From: Triticum aestivum
Taxonomy: Eukaryota; Streptophyta; Magnoliopsida; Poales; Poaceae
Length of the DNA: 64,000 bases
Direction of reading: 5' to 3'
Assembly (NCBI RefSeq): GCF_018294505.1
Contig: NC_057812.1
Span: 63,754,494 to 63,818,493, forward strand
The notes under the pieces were generated by a model that saw nothing but the letters and a program-made list of their open reading frames with translations, had not been told where the DNA came from and ran no database searches. Of this stretch, positions 22,702-33,972 are shown in pieces. Position 1 is the stretch's first letter. Each line of letters starts with the position of its first letter. The translations under genes and the position numbers were made by a program.

Positions 22702-24385
22702 ACCACCCACCACCATCCCCCACCCCCTGGGTCGGAAAATTAAACAACGTGTCAGAAAGAACTCAGTAACTAACATGGTGGTTTTAGCTGGATACCAACC
22801 TTTCAGCTGGATCAAAACAAGATAGGGCATGAAAGAACCAAGCTAATGTGTTCCACTTGCCAGATGCACTCACATGTTCCTTACCACTCATCTCCTTAAT
22901 TCATTCTTGTAAACATGTGATGAGTGCAGATTTTGGGTGGAGATGGAGATGGTGGCAAGCGGGAGATGCCAAGGATTGGGTTTACACAACACGTCCACTA
23001 TAACCTTTATTTTCCATGTACATTCACAGATTTTTGGCCTTCCGGTGATGCAACTGTGAGTGTGAACACTACATATAACACACTGTTGGTTTTCGTTGCA
23101 GCTTAGCAATGTCGTCTATCTATGTAAAATGAAATGAGATAGAATGGTGTAGCCATTGATGATTGGTGGAGAAATTAACAGAGGTGTCTCGCAAGATAGC
23201 TTTTTAGATTTTAATCTTAATTATGCATGTGCTCCAAAATAATAATCAAACATATTTGTGCTTATATGCATATAATAACAGTAGCAAGAGTATATTCCAT
23301 TTTAGTGGAAACTAGAACAACGAGTTTTTTTGCATATATCAAACAAAAATACTACACCCCACACAATTAGTGTTTCACGCCACCTCGTGCTCATGAACAA
23401 GCTCTGACACGATCAGTTCATCCACGTCATCTGCCTCAACCCCGATTCCCCCATCCTGTCGTGGTTAGCACCACCCACTCATCATCAGTAAAGCCGAGAT
23501 GGCCAAGAGGACCGCCACACAATGGAGGGACTCACGGGACAGTGAACCATGGTTATGTAGCCCCTTGGTACTAAACTTTGATGACAACGGGTCAATGCCA
23601 CGTCCGGGCCGAGCGGCCATCGCCGGTGTGCAGCTCCGCCATCATGGGATCTAGGTTGTTCATCGGGCCAGCTGATGAAAGGCACCAAATGAAGAAGAGA
23701 GGGACATCAACAATGGAGGTGTGTCTTGGTTCTCCCTCATCAAACACTTTACCGACATAACTTCTCAAGGGGGCATGCTACCATTGTGTTTTACTTAGAA
23801 TGGCTAGAGCAGAACTGGTCATGGGTAGAATTAGTGTGCGAGACGTCAAGTGAACGGAATTAAATTAAGTTAGCTAGTGACCAACGGAATTAAATTAAGT
23901 TAGTCACCATGGGTTGAATTAGCACTAAGCTAAGGCGGTTGCCGCCTTTGCCCCTTGATGCTGGCCTCCCACGGTGGCATTGATCGCTGGCTCATTTAAA
24001 ACACGAGTTCGTGGATTTTGCGATAAAAGTGAGGGTTGAGAGTGAGCGGGATGGGGGTAGAGTTCGTATGTTCAGTCAAGGCTGTCTAGGTGGAATATTT
24101 TCCTTACATTAAAAATGCGGGGAATTTCCTTTCACTAGAGATGGCTTTGCAGAAAATTGTATGAGAGGGTGGTTCATTCATTTTCATCAAGTCATACATT
24201 TTTTTAGCAAGGATAGGAGGGTAAATGCTTTGGTTGGTTGATTCAAGAGTTAATAATGGACACGGTGGTGTATCAGTTGCATGCCCAACAAAAGACATTA
24301 TATTTTTGTTTCGTGGTCATGCACGAGATTGAACTATATGTTACAACGTGGCAATGGCTCAGCAGATATGGGGTCTGCCTTCTTG
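22702..24385. other. No feature recognised
   Basis: Both strands have only frames below about 75 codons. TGACCAACGGAATTAAATTAAGTTAG-like text is repeated at 23850-23910. Nothing recognised. Confidence 0.5.
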
Positions 24386-24646
24386 NNNNNNNNNNNNNNN
24401 NNNNNNNNNNNNNNNNNNNNNNNNNNNNNNNNNNNNNNNNNNNNNNNNNNNNNNNNNNNNNNNNNNNNNNNNNNNNNNNNNNNNNNNNNNNNNNNNNNNN
24501 NNNNNNNNNNNNNNNNNNNNNNNNNNNNNNNNNNNNNNNNNNNNNNNNNNNNNNNNNNNNNNNNNNNNNNNNNNNNNNNNNNNNNNNNNNNNNNNNNNNN
24601 NNNNNNNNNNNNNNNNNNNNNNNNNNNNNNNNNNNNNNNNNNNNNN
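24386..24646. other. Assembly gap (261 N)
   Basis: A run of N just left of the 319-bp duplication. Confidence 0.99.
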
Positions 24647-24677
24647 GGGTAGGATGAGGGCGAGCGGGGTGATTGGC

Positions 24678-25324
24678 GGGGGACTTCTCCTAGGTTGTCT
24701 GTGTCGAAGTACAGTCTGAAGGAGAAAATGTGCCATGACGAAAGCGAGGTGGGCTTCATCCAATTTTAAAAGAGAGGGCTCCAGCAAGAAATATCCAGCT
24801 ACAGCATGAAAACGAGCAGGAAGCGGAGGGTCTGGCAAGAGAAGGGAATGGTGTGTCCTAGGGTGGATTTGTTGTGTTGGGACCGCGTGTTGGATATAAC
24901 ATGACGGATAGTTCAGACAACCACACTTCTCCTCCACATATGGACGGGATTTGGGGAGCCCGGACTGTTCAGACGGTTGGATTTTGGGGAGCTGGNNNNN
25001 NNNNNGGGGGACTTCTCCTAGGTTGTCTGTGTCGAAGTACAGTCTGAAGGAGAAAATGTGCCATGACGAAAGCGAGGTGGGCTTCATCAAATTTCAAAAG
25101 AGAGGGCTCCAGCAAGAAATATCCCGCTACAACGGGAAAACGAGCGGGAAGGGGGAGGGTCTGGCAGGAAAAGGGAATGGTGTGTCCAAGGGTGGATTTG
25201 TTGTGTTGGGACTGCGTGTTTGAGATAACATGACGGATAGTTCAGACAACCATATTTCTTCTCCACATATGGACTGGATTTGGGGAGCCCGGACTGTTCA
25301 GACGGTTGGATTTTGGGGAGCTGG
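24678..25324. repeat. 319-bp direct duplication around a 10-N gap
   Basis: GGGGGACTTCTCCTAGGTTG opens copies at 24678 and 25006. Both run to GATTTTGGGGAGCTGG (24995 and 25324). The copies differ at a modest number of single bases and are separated only by N at 24996-25005, so the duplication may be real or may be a scaffold-join artefact. Confidence 0.85.
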
Positions 25325-26022
25325 GCACCCATTTATGTCTGAATGTGTTCGGACTTATGACTTATGAGAGAGAAATAATATTCGATCTTGGAGACGACTT
25401 TAAACATCTGTATGATTCATTTATATGCACTGTAGTCCATAGTAATGCAAGGTGTACTACTAGTTTCTATTGGAGGAGTTGATCTTACGGCTAGCATCGA
25501 ACATGGAATATATGAACTAATTGTTGCCGCCGAGACCAATGCCTCCCAAAGCTAGCTATCTTGGCGTACACAGATGGCCGGCAAGCTGCCGCTACATGAG
25601 CTTCCAAGGCTCCCTTCCTATTACACACTTGCAGAACTCCAGATCGATGCTGTTTACCCTGTGGATGAGACGGTGAAGATCTAGGCCCTGCAAGCTTTTT
25701 CACACGTTGTGCAGAAATTTGTTCCTCATATAGTCACTGTTCGATGAATTGTTTTTATCATTATTAATAATTTTATGTTACTATTATTCATTCATTTTTT
25801 CTCTAAAGCTCACATAATCTATTTAACATTTGAGGAGCTTTAAGTCCACGTTATACACGTCTACACTACATCTCACAAGTGGAAGTTTGTTCTTGCAGCA
25901 ATTAGTGCCTCGGAGCTCTTCAAGATTGGTGCAAACAAATATTAAAAGAGCATAGAAGCGCTCATCTGGGCTAATTTAAAGAAAAAACTTACTTCTCTTA
26001 CATTATCCGGTTAACATTGTAA
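25325..26022. other. No feature recognised
   Basis: AT-rich sequence with short frames on both strands. Nothing recognised up to the start of the duplicated gene segment. Confidence 0.5.
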
Positions 26023-26148
26023 CATGAATTCTTGAATATATCCCAACGAATGCCTCTCTCACTACCTTTGTACGTAGTTAAGCATTTTTCATACAAAGGG
26101 CCGGTGACTGCATACACAACAATAAAGGAAGCATGCACACATTATATC

Positions 26149-26448
26149 CTACTCTCCGATCTCTTCGCCGATGCAGTCAGCACACATGAATTGTTTGAGA
26201 TGTTTTGCTTCGGTGGCAGTTATGTTCACATATCTACCATGGAACCACTTGTCACATGTGTCACAGCATATCCAAAAGGCGTTGGCATGGTACTGAGCAC
26301 TACAGGTTTCACACAAGTATGTAACTTCATGATCATTTTCTTTGTCTTCAGCAGGCTTCCTAGAGTCCTTGTTTGGAGAATATAAATTTTGCATCGACTC
26401 TTGAGATGGTGGCACGTTCTCTTCAGCAGGTGTGATAGAGTCAAGCAT
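26149..26448 (-). pseudogene. Truncated Alfin-like PHD finger, last-exon copy
   Basis: A 99-codon frame starts [18 protein letters not shown] and ends CADCIGEEIGE. It keeps the linker and PHD finger of the intact neighbour but has neither the Alfin N-terminal domain nor upstream exons; just upstream the sequence is intron-like. PHD ligands seen are C46, C49, C62 or nearby C61, C65, H70, C89 and C92. The expected cysteine after the histidine is tyrosine at residue 73 (WFHGRYVN against WFHGKCVN), a TGT to TAT change. Losing a zinc ligand should destabilise the finger. Expression from an unrelated promoter cannot be excluded. Confidence 0.8.
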
Positions 26449-27165
26449 GTCTATTGTAAAAAAAATTCCGTAGATTGGATTATTAGTTTGCGTGTTTGTT
26501 TTAGATTTGGGCGGTACAATTTTGTCACTTTAGTTATAACAGTTTTTTGCATGAAGCACCCATGCAATGCATATGGCTGGTGTTGGCGTGGTTCATACCA
26601 TTGGCGGCAGGCTTGGAATTTCCCGGTACTTCAATCCTGTTCCGAGGCATGATAAATATACAGATCTCTATTTTTGCCAAAATTATACACATCTCTCTAC
26701 TTTTGGTGAATTTAAAAAATTAAGCTGGCCCTCTCTATATCTTCCGTTAAAAGATCGCATGTGTGCACACAAGTATATATGTTTATACACACTGTGCATT
26801 GCCAGTGGAAATTAGCTAGAATCCATATTCCAAGCAATTTTGTTTTTTTATTTGATCATTACTAAAATTAATAGAAAACTATGTCATTTATCTGATGTTG
26901 TTTAGTGAAAAATATGTATGTAATATATGCAGCTTAAAAATTACAAATATTTCAAAATATAATACAGTGCATGGATACTCTTCATTGCCAGGAGAAAATG
27001 ATTGCCCTCATGTACTCTTATAAAATTAATGCATGATCGAATCCTAGAAAATATATGATCCAAAAAAGTTGAAGGTTTGTCGGCGACAAGTATCCAATGT
27101 CTGTAATAAACTTAAGACCAAACCCCATCATATTTCTTTAGGATATAAAAGGACACAAAATTATA

Positions 27166-27402
27166 CTCCCTCCGTTCCAAAATATAGTGCTTCCTCTATT
27201 CTCGTCCTTCAACTTTGACCATAAATTTAGCCAACAAGACTGACTGCGGCGGGAGCAAAAGTTATACCAGTGAATTCGTATTCAAAACAAGTTTTCAATT
27301 ATATAATTTTTTCTCCTGCCGCAGTCGGTCTCGTTGATTAAATTAATGGTCAAAGTTGGACCTCGAAAAACACGGACGCACTATATTTTGAAATGGACGG
27401 AC
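27166..27402. mobile_element. Stowaway MITE with TA target duplication
   Basis: The element starts CTCCCTCCGTTCCAAAATAT and ends GCACTATATTTTGAAATGGACGGAC, an inverted pair of about 25 bp with a few mismatches. TA flanks both sides (27164-27165, 27403-27404). It is 237 bp long and AT-rich inside, with CTGCGGC and GCCGCAG as an inner inverted pair. These are the marks of Tc1/Mariner-derived Stowaway MITEs. The collinear site in the intact gene (about 32290) has no insertion. Confidence 0.92.
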
Positions 27403-27970
27403 TACATCCACCAAAGAATTTCCCATTCGCAATACTATAGCCCACCAGTACACATGTAGACTTCATAAAATTGCTATAATGTTACATCTTCTATCAATCT
27501 GGAATTCTTGGGGCATGGTACACCAAGAATATATATCACGCGCATTGATTTCACACACTTGTCAATTGGAAAAGTCTATGCATGCAAAAAATATAACCAC
27601 TAATGGACGGTGTTGTTTATAACTCGATACTCTTTTTCCTTTGTCTAATACAAAAATGAACACGGTTGTATATCTGAAAATAACCTTTTTCCCAAAGAAA
27701 TATGTTTGAAAGTAACTGATCAAACTATTGGCCTAAATTCCTCTTTGTTTCAATACAGAACTACGCTACCCCGTGCAATAGCACTGGATTTTGATGAATA
27801 TTTTTTCTTCATGAAAAACGGATCTGAGATTTCATGTCTGCCGTATTTACAATTTTTATTAAAAACGGATTAAAGAATTCTGGGACAGCAGGATCTAAAA
27901 GTACGGCCACAAATGCCCTTAGTTGTTTAACTCAATACATTTTTTCCTATGCCTAATAAGAAATAAACAC

Positions 27971-28582
27971 AGTTATGACGACAGTAGTAGTATTTGAAGA
28001 AGCCCACGCAGTACTTCACACAAGAGCTATGAGGCCTTGTGTGTGTGACAGAAACGCATCCATAAATACTCTTCTCAGCTCTTTGTTGTGACGATTACTC
28101 ATTGGCATACTTCTGCGAAAGTGCTACACTACCATGTTTGGTCTGCAGTTACCAGCGGTGCGGGGGTCGGGAAAAATCTTTGCCGGTTCAGCTGGCACCA
28201 ACACGGTGACGCTTGTGGGCGCCATGGTGACGCTTGTGGGCGCCGCCTCCCTTCTTGAAGGGCGTCAGGTGTACCCCGTCGGCACTCCTCTCCGTGTACC
28301 GGCAGAAATCCGAGGATCTGTCTGGGCAGCAGCATCATTGTCGTCGTAGTACTTCTTGAAGGTGTTGTTTGGTATGCGGGAATTCAGAGGCATAGGAGCA
28401 TGGTGGAATTCAGAGGCATAAGAGCATGGCGCCGGTTGCTGGAAATCATCGCTTTGGCATTTGTTTCTCTTTCTGGGCTTGATTGTCCTGTTTGCCCATC
28501 AGTGATATCACAGTTCTGTCAGGTGGTTGCTATATTAATATAGCAAGGCGAAAGCCTGTTTCAAGAGTCAAGACATTGTAAA
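27971..28582. other. Spacer between the two PHD loci, with a possible LINE tail
   Basis: GGTGACGCTTGTGGGCGCC is doubled at 28204-28243, and GGAATTCAGAGGCATA is doubled at 28380-28420. From about 28440 the text up to TAGCAAGGCGAAAGCCTGTTTC resembles the 3' tail of grass LINEs, a weak call. A 71-codon plus-strand frame at 28134-28349 has no recognisable domain. Confidence 0.4.
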
Positions 28583-28716
28583 CTGAATTCTTAAATATAT
28601 CCCAATGGAATGGGAAAAGAATGTAATGCCTCTCTCACTATCTTTCTAGTTAATCATTTTTCATACAAAGGGTGACTGCATACCCTAAAATAAAGGAATG
28701 GTGCACATATTATATC

Positions 28717-31700
28717 CTACTCTCCGATCACCTCGCGGATGCAGTCAGGACACTTGTATTCTTTGATATGTTCTGCTTCAGAGGCAGTTACGTTCACACA
28801 TTTGCCATGGAACCACTGGTCACATTCGTCACAACCAATCCAAAAGGCATTGGCATGATACGGAGCATTACAAGATCCGCAAAAGTCGATAACTTCATTA
28901 TCCGTTTGTTTGTCTTCAGCAGGCTTCCTAGAGTCCCTGTTTGGAGCAGACAAAACTTGCATCGAGTCTTGAGAAGGTGGCACGTTCTCTTCAGCAGGTG
29001 TGATAGAGTCTACATCTGGATTGGACACATTCTCTTGAGTTGGTGTGTTCGACTCCCTCTTTGCATTGTAACGCGCAAATGTTGATAGCCAAGGAAGACC
29101 ATAAGAGAGATAGTATTCGTCATGGACTGTTCGCATCTCGTTTACCATATCAAATAAACGTATCCTGAACGAGAAAGTAAACCAACATCACCAAATCAGC
29201 AATTGGCTTCGCAAGCAATATGTAACACATGACATTCTTGATGCATGGAGGAACTATATAAGCACAAAAACATAATGATTTAAATAGAAGACGAAGATCG
29301 CCCCTAATAAGAATATATAGCCCATTATTTAATGCTGAGGCTCTAATAATTGGTTCTGCATGACTACTGTTCTGTCAAAGCTGTATTCTCTCTCGTGTTT
29401 GTTAAATGGAAAATAAGATATTATGTCAAAAAATAGAATCTTCTATACGCTTGATTAAAAGTATAGGAATTACATTCAGTTTTGTTAGATAGAAGTTACA
29501 GGTTTTTGCGCTTTTTGCTGCATTCAAAGATTCTTCTACATGCACATGCTTTATCACTAGTAGAAAAAGGGCCTTTAGTCCTGGTTCTGGACCCGGAACT
29601 AAAGGGTCGGTACTAATGCCTCTCCCTTTAGTCCCGGTTCAATCCAGAACCGGGACTAAAGGGCGCGGCCACGTGGAGCTCCACCTTTAGTCCCGGTTGG
29701 TAACACCAACCGGGACTAAAGGAAATTTTATGATTTTTTTGAATTTTTTTTTTGAATTTGTTTTTTGAATTTCAAATTTTTGAATTATTTTAACCTCTAG
29801 TCTGTAATCACCACCCCTCATCACTTCTCAATTTATCCTCTAATCACCCCTCATCATTCCAAATCATCTAACTTCCCGAACGGTGACCCATCCTCCCACT
29901 CCCCCAGCCTGAGCACGCTTAACTTCTGGGTTCTATTCTCCCTCGCTCCAAGTCTGCACTTGTTGTTTTCCTGACAATACCAAGATGTCAATCCTATTAA
30001 CCTTCAGGAATTTTGCTTGAGCATGAAGTGACACATTTCATAGTTTTATTTTGAAACTATTGTGTTAAAAAACAATAATTATTTAGTAACACTAATATTT
30101 CTTGAATAATTAGTTTGATCATTGTTTGACCACAGTTTGACCAGATTTGACCAAAATTGAAATAACTGAAATAATTATTTAGTAACACTAATATTCTAGA
30201 ATAATTAGTTTGACCATTGTTTGACCACAGTTTGCCCACTGTTTGATTTTTTTTCGATTTTTTTCACTCTAGATCTTAAAAGCCCCGTAACTTTTTTCAA
30301 TTAGGTTTTTGAGGATTTTGAAAATGTTTAACGGGGTTCCCCCCGTTAAATTCGGATGTAACTTTTCGAGTAGATGATTTTTCATATAAAAAACTTTTTC
30401 ATCTGAGTTAGTATGCAAAAGTTATGCCCATTTTTACAAATTTCAGAGAGATTTTGCAAATAAAGTCAAAATTCACATTTGCAAATTTTCCCAACAACTA
30501 GACAACATATCACATGGGAAACTTATTTTCTTTTATTTTTTTGACATTTCCATCATTTTCTTTTATTTTTTTAACTGAAAAGGCGATCCAGGGGGGCGGG
30601 TAGAGTTTGAAAATGGGACCTTTAGTACCGGTTTGTGGCACGAACCGGGACTAAAGGTCTCAACCCCATTAGTCCCGGTTCGTGCCTCAAACCGGGACTA
30701 AAGGTCTAATCTTTAGTCCCGGTTTGAGGCACGAACCGGGACCAATGGTTGTGGGCCAGGAGCGAGGCCCATTGGTCCCGGTTCATCCCACCAACCGGGA
30801 CCAGAAGGTCCAGATGAACCAGGACCAATGGCCCACATGGCCCGGCCGGCCCCCTGGGCTCACGAACCGGGACCAATGCCCCCATTGGTCCCGGTTCTGG
30901 ACTGAACCGGGACTAATGGGCTGACCCGGCCTGGACCAAAGCCCTGTTTTCTACTAGTGTATGTGTTGTGAAATTATTGGTTACGTTTCTCAGAGGTAGA
31001 TTGCACATATAAATGTCCTAAATGTTAAGTGCTCAAAAAACTGTTTGTGAAACGAAGTAGTAGTAGTAGTGGTGGTGGTGGTGGTGGTGGTGGTGATAGT
31101 AGTAGCAGCAGCAGCAACAGTAGTAGTAACATACCTTTGGTTGGCGGCGAGATAAGTGGACAAGAAAAAGGTGACGCCCATGAGCCACGAGTCGGAGTGG
31201 TGGGCGACGAGTGTCAGGTAGTCAAAACGGTTCATATAATCTCGCCGGCGGTTGATGCCCCGTGTCGGCACCGGCAGGCCTGGCGGCACCATCTCCTCCG
31301 GCAGCGTCAACTCCCAACTACCATCCGGGTACCCGTACAAGCACATTGGCTCTTTACCTGAAGCGAGAAAATGAATCACACCACAACATCAGCCAGTGAT
31401 CTGCACACCTCGCCATCTTATATTTACTAATTGTAATTGAGGGCACCATATGAGATTTACATTAATTTAAGAAAAACTACCTCACCAAACAATCGATTTG
31501 ACAAAAAGTCATTATATTATTCAAACAGGTTTGATGTAGGTGCATGTCAAACAACTCTGTTGTAAAAAAAAGCCGGAGATTAGATTGCTAGTTTGCATGT
31601 TTGTTTTACATTTGGGCAGTACTTTCGACACTTTAATTAATTAAATATTTTTTGCATGAAGCACCCATGCCATGCATATGCTTGGTGATGGCGAGGTTCA

Positions 31701-33854
31701 TATCACTGGCTGAAGGCTTAGAATTTGCAGGTACTTTAGACCTACTACGAGGCGTGATAAATATGCAGTTCTCTATGTTTGCCAAATTTATACAAATCCC
31801 TCTACTTTTGGCTAATTTAAAATTAAGCCGGCCTTCTCTATGTCATCGTGAGAAAGATCGCTTGTGCGCACACAAGTATATATGTTTATATACACTGTGC
31901 ATTGTCGGCGGAAAATAGCTAGAGTCTGTATTTCCCGACAATTTTCTTTTAAAAAAATTCATCATTACTAAAAAAATAGAAAACTATATCATTTGTCTGA
32001 CGTATTTTAGTGAATATACATGTATATACTATGTGACTTAAAATTAAAAATATTTCAAAATAGAACCATGGATACTCTTCATGACCAGGAGAAAATAAAT
32101 GTTCTCATGTACTCTTGTAGAACACTTTTGCATGAATATTCTATGTAAATAGTAATGCATAATCGAGTCCTAGAAAAGATATGTCTAGAAACAGTTGAAG
32201 GTTTTGTGGGCGACAAGTGTTGAATGTCTATAATAAACTTAAGACCAAACCCCATCGTATTTCTTTAGGAGAAAAGGAGAAAAAAAGTATACATCCACCA
32301 AAGAATTTCGCGTTTGCAATACTATAGCCCACCAGTACACATGCAGTCTTCATAAAATTTCTACCATGTTACATCTTATATCAATTTGGAGTTATCGGGG
32401 ACATAGCACACCAAGAATATATATCACGCGCATTGATTTCACACACTAGTCAATTGGAAAAGTCTATGCACGCAGAAAATACTACCACTAATGCAGAGAG
32501 TTGTTTATAACTCTATACTCTTTTTCCTTTGTCTAATACAAAAATAAACATGGTTGTATTTCTGAAAATAACCTTTTTCTTCCGGAGAAATATGTTTGAA
32601 AGTAACTGATCAGACTACCAGCCTAAATTCCCCTGTGTTTCAATACAGAACTTCACTAGGCCGTGCAACCGCAGTGGATTGATGACTAGCTTTTCTTCAT
32701 GAAAAAACGGATCTGAGAGTTCATGTCAGCCGGATTTACAATTTTGTAATTAAAAATGGATCTAAAATTTTAGGGACAGCAGGATCTAAAAAATGCAGCC
32801 ACAAATGCCCGTAGTTGTCTAACTCAATACTTTTTCCTATGTCTAATAAGAAATAAAGACCATTATATGTTTCAAAGCAACTGAGCAAACTATCAGTCCA
32901 AGTTTAATTAAATAAGAACTTCACTAGCCCGTGCAATCACGGGATTGATGACTTGTTTTTCTTAATACAAAATGGATCTGAGATTTCATGTCAGATGAAA
33001 CTATCAGCCTATCCCTAATACTAAAATAAACACCGGATCTGAAGTTCTTTTTCCTATGTCTAATACAAAAATAAACAAGGTCATATGTTTAAAAGTAACT
33101 GACAAAACTATCATCCTAAGTTTCCCCATGTTTGAGTGCAGAACTTCACTAGGCCGTGCAAACACGGGATTGATGACTAGTTTTTCTTAATAAAAAATGG
33201 ATCTGAACTTCCATGTCAGATGAAACTATCAGCCTCTGCCTAATACGGGATCTAAAGATTTTTTCCTATGTCTAATACAAAAATAAACACGCTTATATGT
33301 TTAAAAGTAACTGACCAAACTATCAGCCAAAGTTTCCCCATGTTTCAATACAGACCTCCACTATCCCGTGCAACAGTACGGAACTGATGACTAATTTTTC
33401 TTAATAAAAAATGGATCTGGAATTTCTTGGCAGCCAGATTTACAATTTTGTAACAAGCAATGGATATAACATTTCTGGGACTGTTGGATCTCTATATTAC
33501 ATACCTTCCTCGCGCAATAAATCATATAATGTATCCTGATCTGCGTGTATGGCAACGAGGAGAAGAGATCGGTGTTAGATCCATCAGCACGTAGGCATCA
33601 CATATATCCAGAAAAACGTGTCACTAAGGAGCATCCCGTGGCATACCTGTGGTGAGGGCTTGGACAAGCGCGCTGCGGCGGCCAGAAAAGTCCTCATAGA
33701 TGTTCTTCACGGTCCATGAGACGGCCGGGCGGGACCGCCATTCACCAGGGTGTGCCGGCAGCGGGGTTGGTGAAGGCCGCCCATGAACGGGAACGGTGAG
33801 ACGACGCCTGGAGGGAGTGGGGTTGGAGGAGGAGCCGGCGCGAGATGCATCCAT
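28717..33854 (-). CDS. Alfin-like PHD-finger protein, four exons, 304 residues
   Basis: Exons on the minus strand are 33647-33854, 33505-33540, 31135-31357 and 28717-29164. All junctions are GT-AG and the phases match, giving 915 nt with no internal stop. Residues about 46-156 form the Alfin N-terminal domain: [63 protein letters not shown] linker (about 185-248) leads to a C4HC3 PHD finger at about 249-299 with C251, C254, C267, C270, H275, C278, C294 and C297, and FWIGCDEC in its core. Alfin-like proteins are plant nuclear factors whose finger reads histone H3 trimethylated at lysine 4. This one is longer and more diverged than usual. The ATG lies in CCCATGG context. Introns of 2.1 and 2.0 kb hold repeats and a CACTA element. 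Function is inferred from family; expression is unknown. Confidence 0.85.
29555..30959. mobile_element. Complete non-autonomous CACTA element in intron 3
   Basis: The ends are CACTAGTAGAAAAAGGGC at 29555 and GCCCTGTTTTCTACTAGTG at 30959, flanked by TAT on both sides (29552-29554, 30960-30962), the 3-bp target duplication of CACTA elements. Both subterminal zones are built from inverted copies of TTAGTCCCGGTT and AACCGGGACTAA. The interior (29735-30600) is AT-rich without a coding frame, so transposase would have to come from elsewhere. Several copies pair head to head, for example around 29680-29718. Confidence 0.95.
31056..31129. repeat. Trinucleotide microsatellites next to a splice donor
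   Basis: AGT, GGT, AGT and AGC repeats follow each other. The tract ends about five bases from the exon 3 donor (GT at 31133-31134) of the Alfin-like gene, on the intron side. Confidence 0.9.
32654..33440. repeat. Tandem repeat in intron 2, four units of 212-268 bp
   Basis: Units begin CACTAGGCCGTGCAA at 32654, 32922, 33147 and 33359, followed by TTGATGACTAG, AAAATGGATCTGA, ATTTCATGTCAG and TCCTATGTCTAATA. The partial duplicate locus has only one such unit, near 27770. Confidence 0.8.
33505..33540 (-). other. 36-nt microexon 2 of the Alfin-like gene
   Basis: An acceptor ACACGCAG precedes and a donor GTATGTAA follows a 36-nt segment. With the single base left by exon 1 it encodes [12 protein letters not shown] and passes one base to exon 3. 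It fills the place of the family's DVEDFYQQCDPEK stretch. Direct joining of exons 1 and 3 would also be in frame but would lose these 12 residues. Confidence 0.8.
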
Positions 33855-33964
33855 GGGATGAGATTCGTGCTAGGTTCGCCGGCGGCGGGCTGGCAGAGAT
33901 AGGCGGAGCTCTTGAAGGAGGAAGGTGGAATTGGATCTATGGGGGCACCCTGTTGCTTTGCTGC

Positions 33965-33972
33965 TTTATAAA
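33965..33972 (-). promoter_or_regulatory. Candidate TATA box of the Alfin-like gene
   Basis: TTTATAAA lies 111 bp upstream of the ATG at 33854. A start about 30 bp downstream would give a leader near 80 nt. The leader is C-rich, as in many grass genes. No transcript data support it. Confidence 0.5.

Larger units (their letters stand above)
26023..27970 (-). repeat. Diverged partial duplicate of the Alfin-like locus
   Basis: 26023-26440 aligns by eye with 28583-29010 (3' flank and most of the last exon). 26444-27970 aligns with 31550-32860 (intron 2). The roughly 2.5 kb lying between those segments in the intact gene, including exon 3 and all of intron 3, is absent here; exons 1 and 2 are also missing. 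The two loci lie in the same orientation about 0.6 kb apart, so a tandem duplication followed by deletion is the simplest history. Confidence 0.85.

Noticed and set aside
22301..22830. Frames of 120-160 codons around a gap
   Set aside because: Almost entirely N, with no protein-like flanks.
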